Assembly: GCA_965655865.1 (NCBI GenBank)
Contig: CBFHJJ010000020.1
Location: 1-27,983 of the forward strand
Length of the DNA: 27,983 bases
From: MAG-121220-bin8 sp965655865
Lineage (GTDB): Bacteria; Bacteroidota; Bacteroidia; Flavobacteriales; Flavobacteriaceae
Reading direction: 5' to 3'
Shown: positions 15,804 through 24,105 of the stretch, in pieces
How the letters are laid out: every line of letters starts with the position of its first letter
Numbering within the stretch: the stretch's first letter is position 1
Program-made: the position numbers and the translations under genes
The notes under the pieces: model-generated
The model's database searches: none
Told to the model about the DNA's origin: nothing
Seen by the model: only the letters and a program-made list of their open reading frames with translations

Positions 15804-16931
15804 ATGTTAACAAAAAATAAAATTTCTGAAATATTAAGTAATGTTTACTTTGATAGTAATAAAAAGGATATTATAAGTAATGGATCAGTCAAAAATATAG
15901 TAGTTTTTGATAAAGAAATTATTATTGATTTGGAGATTTTAAAACCAACTCTACAATCCAAAAACACTATTAAAAGAAAAATTGTAGATTCTCTTAATGA
16001 TAATCTAGATTTTAATATTGATGTTAAAATTAATTTTATATTAATTTCAGAAAAAGAACCTACTATATATAATTCAACAAAAGAAATTAAAAATATTTCT
16101 AATATTATTGCAATATCCTCTGGTAAAGGTGGGGTTGGAAAATCTACAGTAACCGCTAATCTGGCCGTTTCATTATCTAAAATGGGATTTAAAGTAGGGA
16201 TTTTAGATGCCGATATTTATGGCCCATCAATTCCAGAAATGTTTGATGTTTCTGAGCAAAAACCACTCGCTGTTGATGTTGATGGTAAATCAAAAATGAA
16301 ACCGATTGAAAATTATGGTGTAAAAATATTATCTATTGGTTTTTTTACTAAAATTGATCAAGCCGTAATATGGAGGGGTCCAATGGCTTCAAAAGCTTTA
16401 AACCAGATGATATTTGATGCTGATTGGGGAGTTTTAGATTTTCTTTTAGTAGATCTTCCGCCAGGAACGGGAGATATTCATTTAAGCATAATGCAATCTT
16501 TGCCAATTTCTGGAGCAGTAGTTATAAGTACTCCTCAAAAAATAGCTTTAAATGATGCTCGAAAAGGAGTTTCAATGTTTAAAAAAGAAAATATAAATGT
16601 TCCAGTTTTGGGCATAATAGAGAACATGGCTTATTTTACACCTGAAGAATTTCCTGAAAATAAATATTATTTATTTGGAAAAGAGGGAGCCAAAAATTTA
16701 TCTTTAGATTTAAGAATTCCATTTTTAGGAGAAATTCCTATTATTCAAAGTGTAAGAGAGGCTGCAGATTTTGGAAGACCAGCCGCAATGCAAGAAAGTA
16801 CTATTTCTGAGGACATATTCAAGAATGTTTCAAAAAACATGTTATCACAATTATTGATTAGAAATAAGGAATTGCCCGAAACGGAAATAGTTAAAATTAC
16901 AACAATGTCTGGTTGTGTTAGTCAAAAATAA
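15804..16931 (+). CDS. Mrp/NBP35-family Fe-S carrier P-loop ATPase
   Basis: Cytoplasmic ATPase of the Mrp/ApbC group, which carries or transfers Fe-S clusters. The N-terminal about 90 residues form a MIP18/DUF59-like domain. The deviant Walker A is SGKGGVGKST (106-115), then LDADIYGPSIPEM, VIWRGPMASKAL, FLLVDLPPGTGD and STPQKIALNDARKG, all diagnostic. Length 375 is typical. The Cys-x-x-Cys pair used for cluster binding in ApbC is not present: the corresponding loop reads NMAYFTPEEFPENKYYLFG. The only candidate Cys is in the C-terminal TTMSGCVSQ. This loop form is, as I recall, usual in Flavobacteriia. It is followed by a NifU-like gene after 6 bases. Confidence 0.92.
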   Translation: MLTKNKISEILSNVYFDSNKKDIISNGSVKNIVVFDKEIIIDLEILKPTLQSKNTIKRKIVDSLNDNLDFNIDVKINFILISEKEPTIYNSTKEIKNISNIIAISSGKGGVGKSTVTANLAVSLSKMGFKVGILDADIYGPSIPEMFDVSEQKPLAVDVDGKSKMKPIENYGVKILSIGFFTKIDQAVIWRGPMASKALNQMIFDADWGVLDFLLVDLPPGTGDIHLSIMQSLPISGAVVISTPQKIALNDARKGVSMFKKENINVPVLGIIENMAYFTPEEFPENKYYLFGKEGAKNLSLDLRIPFLGEIPIIQSVREAADFGRPAAMQESTISEDIFKNVSKNMLSQLLIRNKELPETEIVKITTMSGCVSQK

Positions 16932-16937
16932 AATCAT

Positions 16938-17174
16938 ATGAAAAAAGATTTATTAATAGAAAAAGTTGAACAAGGTTTAAATGAAATTAGACCATTTTTA
17001 GAATCTGATGGTGGGAATATTGAACTAATTTCAATTGATAAAAACGTTGTCAAAGTAAAATTATTAGGAAATTGCGTTAGCTGTTCTGTTAATCAAATGA
17101 CGCTCAAAAATGGAGTTGAATTAACAATTAAAAAATTCGCTCCTCAAATTGAGGAGGTTATTAATATTGATTAA
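16938..17174 (+). CDS. NifU-like C-terminal domain Fe-S scaffold protein
   Basis: A 78-residue protein made of the NifU C-terminal domain only, an Fe-S cluster scaffold or carrier. It has the family start IEKVEQGLNEIRPFLESDGG (7-26) and the cluster-binding GNCVSCSVNQMTLK with C46 and C49 in a CxxC arrangement. It is tightly coupled to mrp (6 bases upstream) and to the flavoprotein downstream (one-base overlap, TAATG), which supports a shared Fe-S cluster delivery role. Small NifU-only proteins of this length are normal in Bacteroidota. Confidence 0.92.
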   Translation: MKKDLLIEKVEQGLNEIRPFLESDGGNIELISIDKNVVKVKLLGNCVSCSVNQMTLKNGVELTIKKFAPQIEEVINID

Positions 17175-18232
17175 TGAATAAAATTGAAACGGATATTTTA
17201 ATAATTGGAGCTGGTCCAGTTGGGTTATTTACTGTATTTGAAGCCGGTTTGCTCGGACTAAAATGTCATATTATTGATGCTTTGGCTAAACCAGGAGGAC
17301 AATGTGTTGAATTATATCCCAAAAAACCTATCTATGATATTCCTGGAATGCCTGAAGTTTTGGCTGGTGATCTTATTGATAATTTATTAGAACAAATTAA
17401 ACCCTTTAGTCCGGGCTATAGTTTAGGTGAGCGAGCTGAAAAATTAATTAAAAACGAAGATGATTCATTTGACGTAATTACAAATTCAGGAAAAATACAT
17501 AATGCAAAAGTTGTTGCGATTGCTGGTGGATTAGGTAGTTTTGAACCTAGAAAGCCTCCAATAAAAAACATTTCTAATTTTGAGAATAAGGGGGTTGAGT
17601 ACATGGTAAAAAATCCTGAAATATTTAAAGGTAAAAATATTGTTATTTCTGGGGGAGGAGATTCAGCTTTAGATTGGACTATAGAATTATCAAAAATTGC
17701 TAAAAGAGTTACGTTGGTGCACAGAAGAAACGAATTTAGAGGAGCTATTGATTCGGTTGAAAAGGTTCAGAAATTAAAAAATCAATCTGCTATTGATGTA
17801 ATTACACCAAGTGAGGTAATTAAATTAAATGGAAGCGAAAAACTTGAAAGTATCGTAATAAAACATTTAGGTAATGAAAAGAATATTAAAACAGACTATT
17901 TTATTCCGTTGTTTGGTTTGATTCCAAAATTAGGAAGTTTATCAAATTGGGGTTTAGAGTTAAATAAAAACTCAATTGTTGTTAATAATAGCTTAGATTA
18001 TCAAACCAATATCCCGGGTGTTTTTGCAATAGGTGATATAAACTCTTATCCTGGTAAATTAAAATTAATTTTATGTGGTTTTCATGAAGCTACATTAATG
18101 TGTCAATCAGCATTAAAAATTATAAATCCAAATAAAAAAAATATTCTTAAATACACAACAGTTTCTGGAGTTCAGGGTTTTGATGGTTCTAAAAAGAAAA
18201 CTGACAACTCAATTATAAAGACAATAAATTAA
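17174..18232 (+). CDS. Ferredoxin--NADP reductase type 2 / thioredoxin-reductase-like flavoprotein
   Basis: FAD- and NAD(P)H-binding oxidoreductase of 352 residues. The FAD site is IIGAGPVGLF (10-19), followed by PGGQCVELYPKKPIYDIPG, characteristic of the YumC-type ferredoxin-NADP reductases. The second nucleotide-binding motif is SGGGDSALDW (about 160-169), then VTLVHRR and the FAD-closing GVFAIGDINSYPGKL near the C-terminus. The redox-active Cys-x-x-Cys of true thioredoxin reductases is missing, so electron transfer to ferredoxin or flavodoxin is more likely. Its place after the Mrp and NifU genes suggests it reduces an electron carrier used for Fe-S proteins, which is inference. Overlaps its neighbours by one base at each end. 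Confidence 0.9.
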   Translation: MNKIETDILIIGAGPVGLFTVFEAGLLGLKCHIIDALAKPGGQCVELYPKKPIYDIPGMPEVLAGDLIDNLLEQIKPFSPGYSLGERAEKLIKNEDDSFDVITNSGKIHNAKVVAIAGGLGSFEPRKPPIKNISNFENKGVEYMVKNPEIFKGKNIVISGGGDSALDWTIELSKIAKRVTLVHRRNEFRGAIDSVEKVQKLKNQSAIDVITPSEVIKLNGSEKLESIVIKHLGNEKNIKTDYFIPLFGLIPKLGSLSNWGLELNKNSIVVNNSLDYQTNIPGVFAIGDINSYPGKLKLILCGFHEATLMCQSALKIINPNKKNILKYTTVSGVQGFDGSKKKTDNSIIKTIN

Positions 18233-19311
18233 TGGATAACATATTTAAATTTAATTTAAGAGGTATTCATAACGTTAGCGGGCAATCAGGATGGAAATCT
18301 CCAAGTAATATTGCGCTTATAAAATATTGGGGAAAAAAAGAGATTCAAATTCCTTTAAACACATCCTTAAGTTTCACTTTGTCTAACTGTCACACTGAAT
18401 GTGTTGTTAAGTATAAGCCATTAAAAAAATCAGTAATTAATTGTGATTTTAAATTACTTTTTGAGGGAAAAAGAGAGATTTCGTTTGAGCAGAAATTGAA
18501 TTTATTTTTCAAAAGAATAGTTGATTATTGTCCATTTTTATTGGGTTTAAAATTAATTATTGAAACTAAAAATTCGTTCCCACACAGTAGTGGAATTGCT
18601 TCTTCTGCTTCTGCTTACAGCGCACTTTCATTATGTATAATGGATATTGAAAAAAAAATAAACCCAAAGATTAGTTCTGAGTATTTTTTTAATAAGGCCT
18701 CTTTTTTGTCAAGATTAGGCTCTGGAAGTGCTTCAAGAAGTGTTTTAGGTCCACTAGTAATATGGGGGAAAAACGATCTTTTTAAAAATAGTTCAGATTT
18801 ATATGCTGTTAAGTATTTAAAGAAAATACATAATAACTTTAAAAATATTCAAGACACTATTTTGTTAGTTGATAAAGGAAAAAAACATATTTCAAGTACT
18901 GTGGGGCATGGATTAATGAACGATCATTCTTTTTCTGGTGATCGACTTAAACAGGTTGATAAAAATTTAAAACGTTTAAACAAAGTTTTAATCTCTGGCG
19001 ATTTTGATACTTTCACTAATATTGTTGAGTTAGAAGCACTTACATTACATGCTATGATGATGACATCTAACCCATATTATCTATTAATAAAGCCAAATAC
19101 TTTAAATATTATTAACGAAATTTGGAATTACAGAAAAAATACAAATTCTGAGTTATGTTTTACTCTTGATGCAGGAGCAAACATTCATATGTTATATCCA
19201 AAGAAAAATTTCACAAAGATTCAAAAATTCATTAATGAAAACCTATCTAAGTATTGTCAAAATGGTGAGTTTATAAATGACCATGTTGGTAATGGACCAA
19301 ATAAATTATAA
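18232..19311 (+). CDS. mvaD: Diphosphomevalonate decarboxylase
   Basis: GHMP-fold enzyme that converts mevalonate 5-diphosphate to isopentenyl diphosphate in the mevalonate pathway. It has the signature SPSNIALIKYWGKK (23-36), N-T-S-L-S-F-T (43-49), the ATP loop FPHSSGIASSASAYSALS, SRLGSGSASRSVLGP with the conserved Arg, and CFTLDAGANIHML with the catalytic Asp. Length 359 is typical of the bacterial and eukaryotic form. It overlaps the flavoprotein gene by one base and precedes a mevalonate-kinase-like gene by 9 bases. This places isoprenoid precursor synthesis in the same transcript as Fe-S assembly. Flavobacteriia use the mevalonate pathway, so this is expected. Confidence 0.93.
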   Translation: MDNIFKFNLRGIHNVSGQSGWKSPSNIALIKYWGKKEIQIPLNTSLSFTLSNCHTECVVKYKPLKKSVINCDFKLLFEGKREISFEQKLNLFFKRIVDYCPFLLGLKLIIETKNSFPHSSGIASSASAYSALSLCIMDIEKKINPKISSEYFFNKASFLSRLGSGSASRSVLGPLVIWGKNDLFKNSSDLYAVKYLKKIHNNFKNIQDTILLVDKGKKHISSTVGHGLMNDHSFSGDRLKQVDKNLKRLNKVLISGDFDTFTNIVELEALTLHAMMMTSNPYYLLIKPNTLNIINEIWNYRKNTNSELCFTLDAGANIHMLYPKKNFTKIQKFINENLSKYCQNGEFINDHVGNGPNKL

Positions 19312-19320
19312 TTTTACAAA

Positions 19321-20250
19321 ATGAAAGCTCCTTTATTTTATTCAAAAATACTATTGTTTGGTGAATATGGAATAATTAAAAATTCTAAAGGCTTATCAAT
19401 TCCTTATAATTTTTTTAAAGGTGGTTTAAAGATTGGAAATTTTGAAAATGGCACTGAAAAAGAATCAAATAAAAATCTTGTAGATTTTAAAAATTATTTA
19501 AAAACAATTAAAAGTTCTGTTGTTGAATTTGATTTTATTAAACTTAACAAGGATCTTAAAAACGGTATGTTTTTTGACAGCTCGATTCCTCAAGGATATG
19601 GGGTTGGAAGTAGTGGCGCTTTAGTTGCCGCTCTTTATGATAGATATGCATTAAATAAAATTACAGTTTTAGAAAATTTAACCAAGCCTAAAATTTTAAT
19701 CCTGAAGAATATTTTTTCAAAAATGGAATCTTTTTTTCATGGAAAATCCTCAGGATTAGATCCGTTAAATAGTTATTTGAGTTTGCCAATTTTAATTCAT
19801 TCTAAAAATGAAGTCGAAACAACAGGAATTCCATCTCAGACTTCAAATGGAAAAGGCGCTGTATTTTTGTTAGATAGTGGAACTTCAAGTGAGACTGCCC
19901 CAATGGTAGATTTATTCTTCAAATCAATGAAAAATAAAAATTATAATAAAATAATAAAAGAAAATTTTATTAAAACCACTGATGATTGTGTAGATGATTT
20001 TTTAAATGGCAATTTTAATTCATTGTTTACGAACATGAAAATTTTGTCTAAGGTTGTTTTAGAGAATTTTAAACCAATGATCCCTAAAGATCTTCATAAA
20101 CTTTGGAAAAAAGGAATTGAGTCTGATGACTATTTTTTAAAATTATGTGGATCAGGTGGAGGTGGATATATACTAGGTTTTTCAAAGGATTTCCAAAAAG
20201 CTAAAGAATCTCTTTCTAATTATAAATTGGAAGTAGTTTACAATTTCTAA
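19321..20250 (+). CDS. GHMP kinase, probable mevalonate kinase
   Basis: A 309-residue GHMP-superfamily kinase; mevalonate kinase is the best call from the adjacent decarboxylase. The start is SKILLFGEYGII (8-19), in place of the classical GKVILFGEHAVV. The ATP loop is GYGVGSSGALVAALY (92-106), then KMESFFHGKSSGLDPLNSY with the probable catalytic Asp (D147), and the C-terminal LCGSGGGGYILGF. It is divergent from canonical mevalonate kinases in the N-terminal part, but this form is usual in Flavobacteriia. Phosphomevalonate kinase or homoserine-kinase-like activity cannot be excluded. It overlaps the UbiA gene by one base. Confidence 0.85.
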   Translation: MKAPLFYSKILLFGEYGIIKNSKGLSIPYNFFKGGLKIGNFENGTEKESNKNLVDFKNYLKTIKSSVVEFDFIKLNKDLKNGMFFDSSIPQGYGVGSSGALVAALYDRYALNKITVLENLTKPKILILKNIFSKMESFFHGKSSGLDPLNSYLSLPILIHSKNEVETTGIPSQTSNGKGAVFLLDSGTSSETAPMVDLFFKSMKNKNYNKIIKENFIKTTDDCVDDFLNGNFNSLFTNMKILSKVVLENFKPMIPKDLHKLWKKGIESDDYFLKLCGSGGGGYILGFSKDFQKAKESLSNYKLEVVYNF

Positions 20251-21134
20251 TGTCCTTTGTTTATTTAAATAAAAGATTTTTATTTAAATTTTTAAGTTTG
20301 TTTTCTGTTGTTAGAGGTTATAATGTTCTATTTATTATAATTGCTCAATTTATTTCTTCAATTTACATTCTTTCTGAAAATAATAATTTTTATGAAGTTG
20401 TTTTTGATATTAATATATGGCTAATTATTTTTTCTTCTGCTTTTTCAATTTCAGCTGGTTATATTATAAATAATGTTTTTGATTCCGAAAAAGATTTAAT
20501 TAATAGGCCTTTAAAAACTACTCTTGAGAAGGAAATTTCTGGAAGAACAAAACTTACAGTTTATGTTTTTTTGAATGTCGTTACATTAATTCTGGCTTTT
20601 TTAGTTTCCTTAAAAGCTCTGATTTTTTTCGGTATTTATATTTTTAGTATTATTATTTATTCCGTTAAAATTAGTAAGTATCCATTTGTAGGAAATATTT
20701 TTTCTGTTCTTTTATCAATTACTCCTTTTTTTGCAATTGTTCTATATTATAAAAATTATTCTAACGAAATTTTTTCACACGCATTATTTTTATTTTTTAT
20801 AGTTTTAATAAGAGAAGTAATTAAAGATCTTGAAAATTTTGTTGGAGATTTCACATTAAATTATTTCACAATTCCTGTAAAATATGGAGAAAAAGTTTCT
20901 AAGTTTTATATCACTTTTTGTTCAGTTTTAGTATTTATTATTTCTTATTTAATATTAATTTCTTACGAGCTGTCTTACATGAAATATTTTTACTTATTCA
21001 GTTATTTTTTCTTTACTATATTCAACTACTTTCTTTGGAAGAGTCATTCAAAAGAAAAATTTCAATTTCTACATAATTCATTAAAACTTTTAATCGTATT
21101 GGCATTATTTAGTATAATATTGCATGGAATATAA
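20250..21134 (+). CDS. UbiA-family prenyltransferase
   Basis: Integral-membrane prenyltransferase of 294 residues with eight or nine hydrophobic helices. The first Asp-rich motif is NNVFDSEKD after AGYI (about residues 72-80, an N-x-x-x-D-x-x-x-D form) and the second is IKDLENFVGD (about 190-199), both binding prenyl diphosphate through magnesium. In Flavobacteriia this gene, next to mvaD and the kinase, is often annotated as geranylgeranylglycerol-phosphate geranylgeranyltransferase; that specificity is not evident from the sequence alone. The linkage to mevalonate genes supports an isoprenoid-lipid or quinone role. Its last 11 bases overlap the next gene. Confidence 0.87.
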   Translation: MSFVYLNKRFLFKFLSLFSVVRGYNVLFIIIAQFISSIYILSENNNFYEVVFDINIWLIIFSSAFSISAGYIINNVFDSEKDLINRPLKTTLEKEISGRTKLTVYVFLNVVTLILAFLVSLKALIFFGIYIFSIIIYSVKISKYPFVGNIFSVLLSITPFFAIVLYYKNYSNEIFSHALFLFFIVLIREVIKDLENFVGDFTLNYFTIPVKYGEKVSKFYITFCSVLVFIISYLILISYELSYMKYFYLFSYFFFTIFNYFLWKSHSKEKFQFLHNSLKLLIVLALFSIILHGI

Positions 21135-21843
21135 AAATAATATGGAAAGTCAACTTGTAAGATTAAACAAATACATTTCTAATTCAGGTTTATGTACTAG
21201 GAGAGAAGCAGATGATTACATTCAAAGTGGTCGAGTTTTTGTGAACAATGAATTAGTTAAAAAACTTGGTTTGAAAATTTCTTTAAACGATGAAGTTAAA
21301 GTTGATGGAAATTTAATTTTACCTTATAATTTTCATTATTTGCTTTTAAATAAGCCATTAGATTTTGATTTTAATATCTCAGGAAAAAAAAATGTTTTAA
21401 ATCTACTGTCATCTTTAAATGCTGTAAACTTAAGGCCTATTCAAACTACTGTCAAGCAATTTTCAGGTTTAGTATTAATTTCAAATGACAATCAATTTAA
21501 TAATGATATTTCTAAAAGATTTAACTCATTTAAACAGCTATTTCATATTAAGTTAAAGAATGTCATTTCAATTGAGGATTTAAATTCTATCAAAAATTCA
21601 TCAGACAGTAATAATATTGAAATAATTTCTATTGATTTTGTTACTGATGGATTAAAAAATGAATTGGGTCTTGAAGTTAGTTCTGCCAAACTATCTAGTA
21701 TTTTAAATTTATTTGAGAAATATGGTCATAAAGTTGTTTCTATTGATAGAGTTATGCTTGCTGGACTCTCTAAAAAGGACTTGCCAAGAGGAAAGTGGAG
21801 GTTATTAAAAAAACAAGAACTTATAAATTTAAATTCTTTTTAA
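21124..21843 (+). CDS. RsuA/RluB-like pseudouridine synthase with degenerate active site
   Basis: Residues about 10-62 are an intact S4 RNA-binding domain (VRLNKYISNSGLCTRREAD, GRVFVNNELV). The rest follows the RsuA/RluB fold, with LLLNKP (73-78) and a conserved C-terminal block GHKVVSIDRVMLAGL...LPRGKWRLL. But the catalytic segment, normally PVGRLDRNTTGLLLFTND, reads PIQTTVKQFSGLVLISND (105-122). By eye alignment the catalytic Asp is V110 and the GRL before it is QTT. The usual K-x-Y is QLF (138-140), and the paired Arg near the C-terminus (RRMFE) is LNLFE (194-198). The frame is open over 239 residues, so the protein is probably made. An alternative start is the ATG at 21142. It may bind RNA without modifying it. 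Confidence 0.85.
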   Translation: MEYKNNMESQLVRLNKYISNSGLCTRREADDYIQSGRVFVNNELVKKLGLKISLNDEVKVDGNLILPYNFHYLLLNKPLDFDFNISGKKNVLNLLSSLNAVNLRPIQTTVKQFSGLVLISNDNQFNNDISKRFNSFKQLFHIKLKNVISIEDLNSIKNSSDSNNIEIISIDFVTDGLKNELGLEVSSAKLSSILNLFEKYGHKVVSIDRVMLAGLSKKDLPRGKWRLLKKQELINLNSF

Positions 21844-22559
21844 TTTGAACTAGCCCAAATAAATCCTCTTGTTAGTAATTCCCATGCTTCTTCATGGGTT
21901 TTGAATTCATTTGGATTATGTCCTAGAGAAATGCAAAAAACTTTTCCTTCCCCAAATTTCTTTCTCCAAACTACAGGCATTTCGACATCTTTTATCCAAG
22001 GATAATTTTTACCATCAAATTTTGTTATAGCAAGCACTTCAATATTAGGGTCCAAGTGAAGGTAATACTGTTCTGTAAATATTTCAAAATCTTTTATTCC
22101 TTCAGTAATTTTATCCTTTAAAATTTTTACTTTAAAACTTACCATGCCGCCTGGATGTTCTACCCATTGTGCTCCGGTCATAAATTGATAATTTGTGCTA
22201 TTCCTAAAAGAATCAATAATTCCACCGTGAGCTCCAGCAAATCCGACTCCTTTTTTAACAGCACTTGTAAGATTCTTTTCTTGTTGAGTTGTAATTTCCC
22301 CCATAGTTACAGACTGAATAATAAGATCAAATTTCAAAAGATATTCACTATCTGAATACGCATTTAGACTATTACTAACGGTAACTTTAGCATTATTTTC
22401 AATTAACCATGTTTCAACAATATCTGAAAAAAGCTTAGGATTGTGTCCTTCCCAGCCTCCCCAGACAATTAAAACGTTTTTATCTTTTATTTCTTGGGAT
22501 TGAGCTAATTGTTGTGAAAAAATAAAAACAATAGTTAAACAAATAAAAAAATTCTTCAT
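21840..22559 (-). CDS. Exported ThuA-domain protein
   Basis: A 239-residue protein with a signal peptide (residues 1-22, basic start then FFICLTIVFIFSQQLAQSQ). The ThuA domain, a glutamine-amidotransferase-like fold, follows: LIVWGGWEGHNP (30-41), VGFAGAHGG (105-113), FMTGAQWVEHPGG (126-138) and a late PVVWRKKFGEGKVFCISLGH. ThuA was named for trehalose utilisation in Rhizobiaceae, where it acts with a 3-keto-sugar pathway; the activity of most members is unknown. It is divergent from the Gfo/Idh/MocA-DUF1080-GMC operon, which fits a shared carbohydrate role. Its end overlaps the convergent pseudouridine-synthase-like gene by 4 bases. Confidence 0.88.
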   Translation of the reverse strand: MKNFFICLTIVFIFSQQLAQSQEIKDKNVLIVWGGWEGHNPKLFSDIVETWLIENNAKVTVSNSLNAYSDSEYLLKFDLIIQSVTMGEITTQQEKNLTSAVKKGVGFAGAHGGIIDSFRNSTNYQFMTGAQWVEHPGGMVSFKVKILKDKITEGIKDFEIFTEQYYLHLDPNIEVLAITKFDGKNYPWIKDVEMPVVWRKKFGEGKVFCISLGHNPNEFKTHEEAWELLTRGFIWASSN

Positions 22560-22595
22560 AATTTCAGTTAAGTTAAAATTAAATCATATTTAATG

Positions 22596-22610
22596 ATAAT
22601 GCACCATTAT
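22596..22610. promoter_or_regulatory. Short palindrome in the ThuA/Gfo-Idh divergent gap, possible operator
   Basis: ATAATG-CAC-CATTAT, two perfect 6-base arms with a 3-base centre, in the 101-base gap between the divergent genes. It touches TATATTTT (22608-22615), a one-mismatch -7 element on the plus strand. In AT-rich sequence such a palindrome can arise by chance. Confidence 0.25.
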
Positions 22611-22660
22611 ATTTTATAATAATGAATATTTAATTACAAATTTTAAAATTAAAATCGCTC

Positions 22661-24085
22661 ATGAATAAAAGTTCAAGAAGAAAGTTTATAAAAAAATCTG
22701 CTATAATAGGATCAGGATTCTTTATAGTTCCAAGAAACGTATTAGGTGGTAATGGATATATCTCACCAAGTGACCAAATGCTAATAGCTGCAATTGGTTC
22801 TGGTGGAAAGGGAGGAGATATTAGAGATAGATGGGCTAGTAAAGAAAGAGTAGTTGCCTTGTGTGATGTTCATCCCGATGGTTCTCACGGAGTAATAAAA
22901 TCTAGAAAAAAATATCCAAATGCTAATTTTTATCTTGACTTTAGGGAACTGTTAGACAAAGAAAAAGATTTAGATGCTGTAACCATTAGCACACCCGACC
23001 ATACACATGGGATTATTGGAAATAACGCCATGAACAGAGGATTACATGTCTACATTCAAAAACCTTTAACACATAATATTGAGGAAGCTAGAATTTTAAC
23101 TAAAACTGCCAAAAAAAATAAGGTTGTTACTCAGATGGGTAACCAAGGTGGATCAAGTTTAGGAATTAATAAAATAAAAGAATGGGTTGATACTAAAGCC
23201 ATAGGTAAAATTAGCAAAGTTTATTCCTGGACAAATAGACCTGTTTGGCCTCAAGGATTTGAAATGCCTAAGCCAACAACATTAAAACCAGATAATTTAA
23301 ATTGGGATTTATGGTTAGGACCAGCTCAATACAGAGGATACAGGCCTGAATTTCACCCTTTTAATTGGAGAGGATGGTGGGATTATGGAACAGGAGCTTT
23401 AGGTGACATGGGTTGTCATATTCTAGATGCACCATATAAGGCATTAGAGCTAGGTTATCCAAAAGATGTCGAATGTAGTGTGGCAAATATTTATGAAAAA
23501 ATGTGGAGTGCTAATTACTATCCAGAGGGCCCACCTGCAGCGTCATTGATTACTCTGCATTTCGATAAGACGAGTAAAACAGATTCTAATGTAGAGTTGA
23601 TATGGATGGATGGTGGAATAGTTCCCCCTAGACCAGAAATAATCCCTGCTGAAGATTATTTAGGAGAAGAAGGGAATACAAATGGAGTTCTAATGATCGG
23701 TGATAAAGGAGTAATTTCATGTGGTGTTTATGGGTTGAATCCAAAACTTTATAGAAAAGGTGAAAAAACATTACATTTTGACACTGACTCAGTTCAAAAA
23801 GAGGGCCTTGATCATATTCATCACGAGGAATGGATTAATGCTTGCAAGGGAGGTTATGGCAGTGAAGAGTATAAAAAACTAACATCACCAATTGAGTATT
23901 CAGGACCATTTACAGAAACTGTTTTGATGGGTAATTTAGCCTTGAGAAGTTATATGTTAAAGAAAGGAAATAAATTTATTGGCAGGAAAAAGTTACTTTG
24001 GGATGGTGAAAATACACGGATTACAAATTTTGAACCAGCCAATCAATTTGTCGGTAGAATAAGAAGAAAAGGTTGGGAATTATAA
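22661..24085 (+). CDS. Gfo/Idh/MocA-family oxidoreductase with Tat-type leader
   Basis: Secreted or periplasmic NAD(P)-dependent sugar oxidoreductase of 474 residues. The N-terminus has the twin-arginine motif SRRKFIKK (5-12) followed by a hydrophobic stretch. The Rossmann part includes IAAIGSGGKGG (42-52), LCDVHPD (67-73) and ISTPDHTHG (109-117). The usual EKP catalytic motif appears as QKP (133-135), keeping the Lys; QKPLTH is common in exported members. The C-terminal half has the substrate-side GTGALGDMGCHILDAPYKAL. Tat export of a folded protein carrying bound cofactor fits the leader. It starts the four-gene operon running to 27296, with a 20-base gap to the next start. Confidence 0.9.
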   Translation: MNKSSRRKFIKKSAIIGSGFFIVPRNVLGGNGYISPSDQMLIAAIGSGGKGGDIRDRWASKERVVALCDVHPDGSHGVIKSRKKYPNANFYLDFRELLDKEKDLDAVTISTPDHTHGIIGNNAMNRGLHVYIQKPLTHNIEEARILTKTAKKNKVVTQMGNQGGSSLGINKIKEWVDTKAIGKISKVYSWTNRPVWPQGFEMPKPTTLKPDNLNWDLWLGPAQYRGYRPEFHPFNWRGWWDYGTGALGDMGCHILDAPYKALELGYPKDVECSVANIYEKMWSANYYPEGPPAASLITLHFDKTSKTDSNVELIWMDGGIVPPRPEIIPAEDYLGEEGNTNGVLMIGDKGVISCGVYGLNPKLYRKGEKTLHFDTDSVQKEGLDHIHHEEWINACKGGYGSEEYKKLTSPIEYSGPFTETVLMGNLALRSYMLKKGNKFIGRKKLLWDGENTRITNFEPANQFVGRIRRKGWEL

Positions 24086-24105
24086 ATTTTAAAACAATAA
24101 AAATT

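Noticed and set aside
17416..17604. Minus-strand open frame opposite the flavoprotein
   Set aside because: Shadow frame; the plus-strand protein has all its motifs here.
24073..24105. Upstream TTG extension of the DUF1080 lipoprotein
   Set aside because: It would place residues before a perfect lipoprotein signal and overlap the preceding coding region.
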